DNA of 5,150 nt, from contig JAICXZ010000303.1 of NCBI GenBank assembly GCA_025934475.1, positions 1 through 5,150 on the forward strand. Reading direction: 5' to 3'. Positions 1-5,150 of this stretch are shown here, piece by piece. The position numbers were made by a program, and so were the translations under genes. The notes beneath the pieces were generated by a model. It worked only from the letters and a program-made list of their open reading frames with translations. It did not search any database and was not told where the DNA came from. This DNA is from Mucilaginibacter sp. GTDB lineage: Bacteria; Bacteroidota; Bacteroidia; Sphingobacteriales; Sphingobacteriaceae. The first letter of the stretch is position 1. Each line of letters starts with the position of its first letter.

Positions 1-133
1 CCTTGATTTTATTTTTGGACGAAAAGTATTTCTTATCTCTTGCTACACAAACAACCTCGTGCCCTTTTTCGGTTAGATACGGAATAAGGTGGGTTGCGAT
101 GTAGCTATTGGAACCGGCAATTAATACCTTCAT
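1..133 (-). CDS. NAD(P)-binding SDR/epimerase-like protein, N-terminal fragment
   Basis: Partial gene running off the left edge; 44 codons plus one base are visible, starting at the ATG whose complement lies at 131-133. The peptide begins MKVLIAGSNSYIATHLIPYL and continues to a VVCVARDKKYF segment. This is a beta1-alphaA-beta2 start of a Rossmann fold: a hydrophobic strand (residues 3-6), a glycine turn at G7, a helix carrying HLIPYL, GHEVVCV as the second strand, then a basic ARDKK stretch (31-35) where NADP-preferring members hold the 2'-phosphate. The spacing and the RDK motif match atypical SDR proteins (NAD(P)H-binding/DUF2867-type) common in Bacteroidota. The glycine motif is degenerate: canonical GxxGxxG reads G7-S-N-S10-Y-I-A13. 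No Shine-Dalgarno sequence precedes the start. It is divergent from the cryptochrome gene. Fold assignment is fairly safe; substrate and catalytic residues lie outside the window. Confidence 0.8.
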   Translation of the reverse strand, partial: MKVLIAGSNSYIATHLIPYLTEKGHEVVCVARDKKYFSSKNKIK

Positions 134-147
134 ATTATGCTGTACAA

Positions 148-175
148 CAATAATAATAAAAAGGTGTTTTTACAA
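148..175 (-). promoter_or_regulatory. Candidate promoter for the leftward SDR gene
   Basis: Read on the minus strand, a TTG (complement at 173-175) is followed after 17 bp by TATTATTG (complement at 148-155). This matches the Bacteroidota -33/-7 pattern TTG...TAnnTTTG at all but one of the fixed positions. Transcription would start roughly 10 bp before the ATG at 133. The region is AT-rich, so a chance match is quite possible. Confidence 0.3.
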
Positions 176-349
176 TCCGCATTAAAAACTCAACTTAAAA
201 TCGGGCAGCCTTTAAATGATCTTTGCGAATCTCTCAGGTGTGGTATTTTATGATTTTGAAAGCGCATGTTCACAACCGCAAAATGTTTTATCCATGTCAA
301 ATAACACGCATAATTAGGGTTTAAACATATTTTATTGCAAATTTGTAGG

Positions 350-380
350 TTGAATGGCCGGCGCAAGTGCCGTATATTTA
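350..380 (+). promoter_or_regulatory. Candidate promoter for the cryptochrome-DASH gene
   Basis: TTG at 350-352 and TATATTTA at 373-380 are separated by 20 bp and resemble the Bacteroidota TTG...TAnnTTTG promoter, with A for G at the last position. The -7 element ends only four bases before the ATG at 385, so transcription from it would begin at about the start codon and give a leaderless or nearly leaderless mRNA. The spacer holds a short GC-rich inverted repeat, CGGC at 359-362 and GCCG at 369-372, which could be an operator or chance. No better-spaced promoter was found in 134-384. Confidence 0.3.
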
Positions 381-384
381 AAGA

Positions 385-1695
385 ATGAGCGGAAAGACAA
401 TATTAATTTGGTTTAGGAACGATCTTCGTATCCATGATAACGAAATATTGCTTGAAGCTAGCCGGAAGGCCGACAAAGTACTCCCCGTTTATTGTTTTGA
501 CCCTTTTTATTTCAAGACAACATCACTTGGTCTACAAAAAACAGGCAATATCCGCGCTAAGTTTTTGCTGGAATCAGTTGCCGACTTGAGGGCCAATTTG
601 CGCAGAATGGGCGGAGAACTCATCGTGCAAACCGGCAGTCCGGCTGAGATTATTCCTCAACTTGCTCAACAATACCAGGTAAGCGAAGTTTATCATCACC
701 GCGAAGTAGCGTTTGAAGAAACGGAAATATCTGAGGCTGTAGAAACTGCTTTGTGGAAGATTAAACTTAACCTGAAGCATTTTATAGGGCATACCTTATA
801 TCATAAAGAGGATCTGCCTTTCCCGATCAAAGATATTCCGGACAGCTTTGCCACTTTTAAGAAAAAAGTTGAGCGTGATAGCGAAGTGCGTCCTTGTATC
901 GAAACACCAGAACGAATTGTGGTTCCGGAAATAGCGGACGCCGGCGTTATCCCCGCGCTTACCGATCTTGGGTTAGCTGAACCGGTTGATGATCCGCGTG
1001 CCGATTTTCGATACCACGGCGGCGAGACCGCTGCTTTGGCACAGTTATATCAATATATCGATAAACTGGATCCGAATCAATTCAATAAATCGGCAAAACA
1101 TCATAATGATAATCCTTCAAGATTGTCGGCCTGGATATCGCTCGGTTGTTTGTCGCAGCGCATGGTTTACCATAAGGCGATGGAGCACACCAATGGTACT
1201 CACGCATCTAACTCACCGCTGATACTTGAATTGCTGTGGCGGGATTATTTCCGCTTCATGTTTAAAAAATATGGCAAGCAGTTCTTCAACCCTGAGGGAT
1301 TTAAAGAAGAAGCGCCTGAGTTGGCCGCAAATCAGGATAAGCTTTTTGAGCAATGGAAGGACGGAAAAACCGGCGTACCATATGTTGATGCAGCGATGCA
1401 TGAATTGAATGCTACGGGATATATCAGCAATCAGAAACGCCAGGTTGTTGCCACTTACCTTGTCAACTATCTTAAGGCCGACTGGACCAAGGGCGCTGCC
1501 TATTTCGAAGATAAGTTGATCGACTACTCACCTGCAAGCAACTGGGGCAACTGGGCCTTTGTGGCCGGCGTTGCCAACGATGCACGCGATAATCGCTATT
1601 TCGCAGGCGTAAAGCAAACCGAAAACCTGGAAACCGACAGCGATTTTATTAATACCTGGTTGCCTGAAGATAGCAGTAACCTGGTAGTATTCTAA
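385..1695 (+). CDS. Cryptochrome-DASH / photolyase-family flavoprotein
   Basis: A 436-residue cytoplasmic FAD protein. DASH cryptochromes bind FAD plus an MTHF antenna and repair CPDs in single-stranded or looped DNA under blue light; some may signal. The N-terminal alpha/beta antenna domain starts with ILIWFRNDLRIHDNE (6-20), with FDP at 38-40 and the TGNIRAKFLLESVADLR segment at 53-69. The DASH-like DLPFPIKDIPDSFATFKKKVE lies near 143-163. The helical FAD domain shows SRLSAWISLGCLSQR (245-259), ELLWRDYFRF (282-291), TGVPYVDAAMHEL (329-341), SNQKRQ (348-353) and SNWGNW (385-390). By alignment, E282 and W285 match E. coli photolyase E274 and W277, N386 matches the flavin-N5 Asn378, and W390 and W367 match the inner and middle Trp of the triad. 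Oddities are Ala314 where the surface Trp is expected, Phe392 where DASH proteins usually have Tyr, and a C-terminus ending eight residues after WLPE. The ATG at 385 places the family motif correctly; AAAG just before it is at most a weak ribosome site. Family assignment is very secure; repair activity is inferred. Confidence 0.95.
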   Translation: MSGKTILIWFRNDLRIHDNEILLEASRKADKVLPVYCFDPFYFKTTSLGLQKTGNIRAKFLLESVADLRANLRRMGGELIVQTGSPAEIIPQLAQQYQVSEVYHHREVAFEETEISEAVETALWKIKLNLKHFIGHTLYHKEDLPFPIKDIPDSFATFKKKVERDSEVRPCIETPERIVVPEIADAGVIPALTDLGLAEPVDDPRADFRYHGGETAALAQLYQYIDKLDPNQFNKSAKHHNDNPSRLSAWISLGCLSQRMVYHKAMEHTNGTHASNSPLILELLWRDYFRFMFKKYGKQFFNPEGFKEEAPELAANQDKLFEQWKDGKTGVPYVDAAMHELNATGYISNQKRQVVATYLVNYLKADWTKGAAYFEDKLIDYSPASNWGNWAFVAGVANDARDNRYFAGVKQTENLETDSDFINTWLPEDSSNLVVF

Positions 1696-1719
1696 TTAAC
1701 ACGGGAACTTCGCCCTGAT

Positions 1720-2208
1720 TTAGTTCAATTTTAGCGTATTGAAGAAGATGTTTTTTTCGTTGATGTCGTGCCTGTCCGGCATCATGGCGCCAAGAGTGTA
1801 AATTCTCCCGTCAACAATCAAAATTAAAAGACCCACTTTTAATCCCATCGCAGGTTTTGCTCCATCAACGTTATAGCAAGTGTAACCGTGCCATTTGCCC
1901 GCCTTCATTTCACCCAGATTGAGTCCTGGTTGCGATGCAGACATTGCTGCCTTCAATCCATCCGGAAAGCCAGGTGATGAAACAGCTCTCGTTAGTGTAG
2001 CAGAATCAACTTCAGCCAGTTTGTATGCAAGACAAACCAGGCTGTCTGGTGTATGTGCCATAACGCCCCTGTTAATGGTCTCGGGCTGAGTGGGCAGTTT
2101 AACTGATAATTTTTCATCGATTTTATAATTGACCCAATTATCGGTTTGCGCATAGGCGAAATTGAGCAATGTAATGGCAGAGATGAGTGTAAGGATTAGT
2201 TTTTTCAT
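1720..2208 (-). CDS. Small exported protein of unknown function
   Basis: A 162-residue protein I do not recognise. It starts with a clear Sec signal peptide: MKK, a hydrophobic core LILTLISAITLLNF (4-17) and an AYA cleavage motif at 18-20, giving a mature protein starting QTDNWVNY. No lipobox cysteine is present, so a periplasmic or secreted soluble protein is likely. The mature part of about 142 residues has SVKLPTQPET near 35-44, a hydrophobic strand GLLILIVDGRIYTLGAM near 126-142, and ends FFNTLKLN. An opening 'W..Y..D..SV..P..P' and a closing 'F..(S/T)LKL' are typical of small single-domain PsbP/DUF1795-like alpha-beta exported proteins, but this is only a resemblance. Two cysteines (59 and 111) could pair in the periplasm. 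It converges on the cryptochrome gene with a 24-bp gap and is divergent from sucA; neither neighbour suggests a role. The ATG at 2208 is chosen because it gives the complete signal peptide. Confidence 0.85.
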   Translation of the reverse strand: MKKLILTLISAITLLNFAYAQTDNWVNYKIDEKLSVKLPTQPETINRGVMAHTPDSLVCLAYKLAEVDSATLTRAVSSPGFPDGLKAAMSASQPGLNLGEMKAGKWHGYTCYNVDGAKPAMGLKVGLLILIVDGRIYTLGAMMPDRHDINEKNIFFNTLKLN

Positions 2209-2340
2209 GAGCTAATTTTCAATCTCATAAAAGTAATAAAATTAGTCGTATTTGAAACCCAGGGATATGTCTGGTTGTTGTATAATATACTGTTCGGTAT
2301 AAAAATAAACCCTATTTTTCGCTTCAATTCGGTTTTGAGG

Positions 2341-2371
2341 TAATTTATTACAACCTTTTGTAAATAAATTA
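2341..2371. repeat. Imperfect inverted repeat upstream of sucA
   Basis: The left arm TAATTTATTACAA (2341-2353) and right arm TTGTAAATAAATTA (2358-2371) are reverse complements except for one extra base in the right arm, flanking a 4-nt CCTT centre. It contains the perfect core TTACAA-N4-TTGTAA (2348-2363). This could be the operator of a dimeric transcription factor or an AT-rich hairpin. It lies 57-87 bp before the sucA start, upstream of the putative -7 element. It is not followed by a T-run and is not placed after a gene end, so a terminator is unlikely. Confidence 0.6.
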
Positions 2372-2394
2372 GAAAGTTTCCAAACCGATATACT

Positions 2395-2402
2395 TATTTT
2401 TG
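2395..2402 (+). promoter_or_regulatory. Candidate -7 promoter element of sucA
   Basis: TATTTTTG matches the Bacteroidota -7 consensus TAnnTTTG exactly and lies 25 bp before the sucA ATG, implying a leader of roughly 20 nt. No TTG at the expected 17-23 bp upstream was found; the nearest, at 2358-2360, is 34 bp away. The promoter is therefore either activator-dependent, with the inverted repeat at 2341-2371 as a possible site, or the match is chance in AT-rich DNA. Confidence 0.4.
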
Positions 2403-2427
2403 TACCGATTTTTTGATTGGTTTCTGC

Positions 2428-5150
2428 ATGGATCGCCTAAATTATATTGACAGTGGCAACGCTGCCTACATAAACTCTCTCTACGAAGCATATACAAATG
2501 ACCCTGAGTCGGTCGAATTTGGTTGGCAAAAGTTCTTCGAAGGCTTTGACTTTGGCCGTGAGGCCAGGGGGCCCGTTACGGCCGCTACTGACGGTGAAAC
2601 ACCGGATCATTTCCTAAAGGAGATCAATGTGCTCAACATGATCAACGGTTATCGCAACCGTGGGCACTTGTTCACAAAGACCAACCCTGTGCGCGAGCGG
2701 CGCAAGTATTTCCCAGGCAAAGAGCTCGAAACTTTCGGGTTAAGCGAAGCCGATCTCGACACGGTTTTTAATGCCGGTGTTGAGGTGGGGATGGGACCTG
2801 CCAAGCTGCGCGACATTCGTGAAATGCTGGAGCAAACCTATTGCCAGGCAATAGGTGCTGAGTATAAATATATCCGCAACCCTTATAAAGTGAAGTGGTT
2901 TGAGGACCGCATGGAAAGCACGCGTAATACGCCTTCGTTTACAACCGAGGAAAAGCTTAAAATGCTGGATAAGCTAAACCACGCGGTTATTTTCGAGAAT
3001 TTTTTGGGAACCAAATTCCTGGGCCAGAAACGTTTTTCGCTTGAAGGAGCCGAGGCTATGATACCGGCGCTTGATTCGGTAATTCAAAAAGGTTCTGAAC
3101 TGGGTATCCAGGAATTTATCATAGGTATGGCTCACCGCGGCCGTTTGAACGTGCTGGCCAATATCATGGAGAAAACTTACAAAGAGATTTTCTCGGAGTT
3201 TGAAGGTAAAACCTATGACGCGGATTCAGGAGCCGGCGGTGACGTAAAATATCACCTTGGCTACTCAACCGACGTTGAAGGACGCAATGGTAATAAGGTT
3301 CACCTGAGCCTTTGCCCTAATCCTTCGCACCTGGAGGCAGTGGATCCTGTTGTTGAAGGTTTGACCCGTTCCAAAATCGACTTTAAATATGACGGTGATT
3401 ACACCAAAATAGCGCCAATATTGATCCATGGCGACGCTTCTATAGCTGGTCAGGGTATCGTATATGAGGTGCTGCAAATGGAGAAGCTGGAAGGTTATCG
3501 CACCGGCGGTACCATCCACCTGGTGATCAACAACCAGATAGGCTTTACCACCAACTTTAAGGACGCTCGTTCGAGCACTTACTGTACCGATATTGCCAAA
3601 ACAGTGCTTTCGCCTGTTTTCCACGTAAATGGAGATGACGTGGAGGCATTGGTTTATACCATTAACATGGCGATGGAATATCGTCAAACATTCCATGACG
3701 ATGTTTTCATAGATATTTTATGCTACCGCCGTTACGGTCACAATGAGTCGGATGAGCCTAAATTTACTCAGCCTTTGCTGTATAAAGCGATAGAAGCGCA
3801 TCCAAATCCACGCGAGATATATTATAATCATCTGTTAGAACAGGGAACTATAAACCCCGACCAGGCCCAGGTGATGGAAAGAAATTTCCGCGACTTGCTG
3901 CAGCAAAAGCTTGATGAATCAAAAGCTGAAGACAGATTTACGGATACACTGCAAATGTTTGAAGGCGCATGGGAAGGGTTACACCTGGCGTCGGAACAGG
4001 ATTTCAGCAAGTCGGTAACTACAGCTGTACCGAAAGACGAACTGATCGAGATCGGTAAAAAAATAACATCGCTGCCTAAGGACAAAGAATTTTTCAAGAA
4101 GATTGAGAAGCTGTTTGAAGAACGCAGCAAGATGGTTAATAAAACACTTACGTTTGACTGGGCAATGGGCGAATTGCTCGCTTATGGTACGCTGCTTAAA
4201 GAGGGGCATTCGATCCGCTTAAGCGGCGAAGACGTAAAACGCGGCACTTTCTCACATCGCCACGCGGTGTTAACGCTTCCGGATTCGGAAGATGAATACA
4301 CGCCGCTGGATACCTTAGACACTGACGCCAAATTCAGTATTTATAACTCACTGCTGTCGGAATACGGCGTTTTAGGCTTCGAATATGGTTACGCTTTAGC
4401 GAATCCAAATTCGCTCACCATTTGGGAAGCTCAATTCGGTGACTTTTTTAACGGTGCGCAGATTATTGTTGACCAATACGTAGCCAGCGCCGAAACTAAA
4501 TGGCAGCGCGGTAATGGTTTGGTAATGTTGCTGCCTCATGGTTATGAAGGACAAGGCCCAGAGCACTCTTCAGCGCGGATTGAACGTTTCATGGAGCTTT
4601 GCGCCGATAACAATATTCAAATAGCAAACTGCACGACCCCGGCCAACTTTTTCCATGCGTTGAGAAGGCAATTGCACCGCGAGTTCCGTAAGCCGCTGAT
4701 CATTTTCACACCGAAGAGTTTGTTGCGTTCGCCAAAATGCGTGTCGCCTTTAGTTGATTTTACCGAGGGCAAGTTCCAGGAGGTGATTGACGATAGCTAC
4801 GCTGACCCGAAGAAGGTAAAACGCGTGTTATTCTGTAGCGGTAAGATCTATTATGACCTGCAGGAGAAACAGCAAACCGACGGGCATAAGGAGGTTGCGA
4901 TTATTCGTATCGAGCAATTGTATCCAACCCCTGAACAGCAAATGCTAAAGATCAAAGCTAAATACAGTAAGGCTACCGAGTTCTTTTGGGCTCAGGAGGA
5001 ACCGGAAAACATGGGGGCCTGGCCATATATCTGCCGCAAATTCCGCAAGAGTGAATTGCAGTTGGATGTAATTTCGCGCAACGAAAGCGCCAGCACGGCA
5101 ACCGGTTTTGCAAAGCAGCATGCCGCACAGCAATTGTATATTATCTCGAA
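2428..5150 (+). CDS. sucA: 2-oxoglutarate dehydrogenase E1 component (right end cut)
   Basis: 907 codons are open to the window edge with no stop. Comparison with E. coli SucA suggests only about 5-15 residues are missing. The enzyme decarboxylates 2-oxoglutarate on thiamine diphosphate and passes the succinyl group to the lipoyl E2 (SucB) in the TCA cycle; it is cytoplasmic. The first ~40 residues (MDRLNYIDSGNAAYINSLYE..., then DPESVEFGWQKFFEG) match the N-terminal E2-binding segment. GMAHRGRLNVL carries H236 and GDVKYHLGY carries H276, equivalent to E. coli active-site H260 and H298. NPSHLE is at 298-303. The ThDP/Mg motif runs from GDA (D336) to NNQ (N369, followed by I371), with the same 33-residue spacing as E. 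coli D381-N414. YRRYGHNESDEP is at 433-444. The transketolase-like pyrimidine domain has SGEDVKRGTFSHRH (599-612), IWEAQFGDF (665-673) and PHGYEGQGPEHSSAR (703-717). There is no fused E2 acyltransferase domain as in actinobacterial KGD. The ATG at 2428 matches the usual family start; no Shine-Dalgarno sequence is present. sucB would be expected just downstream. Confidence 0.97.
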   Translation, partial: MDRLNYIDSGNAAYINSLYEAYTNDPESVEFGWQKFFEGFDFGREARGPVTAATDGETPDHFLKEINVLNMINGYRNRGHLFTKTNPVRERRKYFPGKELETFGLSEADLDTVFNAGVEVGMGPAKLRDIREMLEQTYCQAIGAEYKYIRNPYKVKWFEDRMESTRNTPSFTTEEKLKMLDKLNHAVIFENFLGTKFLGQKRFSLEGAEAMIPALDSVIQKGSELGIQEFIIGMAHRGRLNVLANIMEKTYKEIFSEFEGKTYDADSGAGGDVKYHLGYSTDVEGRNGNKVHLSLCPNPSHLEAVDPVVEGLTRSKIDFKYDGDYTKIAPILIHGDASIAGQGIVYEVLQMEKLEGYRTGGTIHLVINNQIGFTTNFKDARSSTYCTDIAKTVLSPVFHVNGDDVEALVYTINMAMEYRQTFHDDVFIDILCYRRYGHNESDEPKFTQPLLYKAIEAHPNPREIYYNHLLEQGTINPDQAQVMERNFRDLLQQKLDESKAEDRFTDTLQMFEGAWEGLHLASEQDFSKSVTTAVPKDELIEIGKKITSLPKDKEFFKKIEKLFEERSKMVNKTLTFDWAMGELLAYGTLLKEGHSIRLSGEDVKRGTFSHRHAVLTLPDSEDEYTPLDTLDTDAKFSIYNSLLSEYGVLGFEYGYALANPNSLTIWEAQFGDFFNGAQIIVDQYVASAETKWQRGNGLVMLLPHGYEGQGPEHSSARIERFMELCADNNIQIANCTTPANFFHALRRQLHREFRKPLIIFTPKSLLRSPKCVSPLVDFTEGKFQEVIDDSYADPKKVKRVLFCSGKIYYDLQEKQQTDGHKEVAIIRIEQLYPTPEQQMLKIKAKYSKATEFFWAQEEPENMGAWPYICRKFRKSELQLDVISRNESASTATGFAKQHAAQQLYIIS

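Noticed and set aside
216..317. A 33-codon plus-strand ORF starting MIFANLSGVV in the left intergenic region.
   Set aside because: It is short, has no ribosome site, no recognisable protein features, and AT-rich DNA gives such ORFs by chance.
986..1408. Short ORFs of 60-78 codons on both strands within the cryptochrome gene.
   Set aside because: They overlap the conserved FAD-binding region of the cryptochrome in other frames and look like no protein family.
1696..1719. Possible bidirectional terminator in the gap between the convergent genes (GGG at 1703-1705 against CCC at 1713-1715).
   Set aside because: The stem is only three base pairs and no proper T-run follows on either strand; a terminator cannot be supported.
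2281..2290. TATAATATAC, resembling a sigma-70 -10 box.
   Set aside because: Bacteroidota promoters do not use the standard -10 hexamer, no partner element is spaced correctly, and the region is AT-rich.
3265..3696. A 143-codon minus-strand ORF inside sucA.
   Set aside because: It lies opposite the ThDP-binding motifs of SucA, which are unmistakable; it has no signal or domain of its own and is an antisense shadow.
3828..4209. Two overlapping minus-strand ORFs inside sucA.
   Set aside because: Both are antisense to the continuous SucA reading frame and their serine/cysteine/phenylalanine-rich composition is typical of non-coding translation.

Overview
The window looks like a chromosomal segment from a Bacteroidota bacterium, most likely of the Sphingobacteriales (Pedobacter/Mucilaginibacter type). 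Three things suggest this. The start codons lack Shine-Dalgarno sequences. There are matches to the Bacteroidota -7 promoter element (TAnnTTTG). The two large proteins read like members of that phylum, with a DASH-type cryptochrome and a SucA that begins MDRLNYID. The lineage is an inference from sequence style; no database was searched.

Layout: (1) 1-133, minus strand: the N-terminal 44 codons of an NAD(P)-binding SDR/epimerase-like protein that continues off the left edge. (2) 134-384: a divergent intergenic region with weak promoter candidates for both flanking genes. (3) 385-1695, plus strand: a cryptochrome-DASH flavoprotein of 436 aa. (4) 1720-2208, minus strand: a small exported protein of unknown function that converges on the cryptochrome with a 24-bp gap. 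(5) 2209-2427: an AT-rich divergent intergenic region with a strong imperfect inverted repeat and a perfect TAnnTTTG box. (6) 2428 to the right edge, plus strand: sucA, the E1 component of 2-oxoglutarate dehydrogenase, with 907 codons visible and no stop before the window ends.

The genes do not form one functional unit. The SDR fragment and the DASH cryptochrome are divergent neighbours and may share a light/DNA-repair context. sucA is a central-metabolism gene, and its usual partner sucB would be expected beyond the right edge. I see no mobile element, CRISPR array, RNA gene or new multi-gene system. The points that most merit a second look are in the cryptochrome (a missing surface tryptophan of the electron-transfer triad, a Phe in the lesion pocket, and a C-terminus that stops just after the WLPE motif) and the inverted repeat upstream of sucA.
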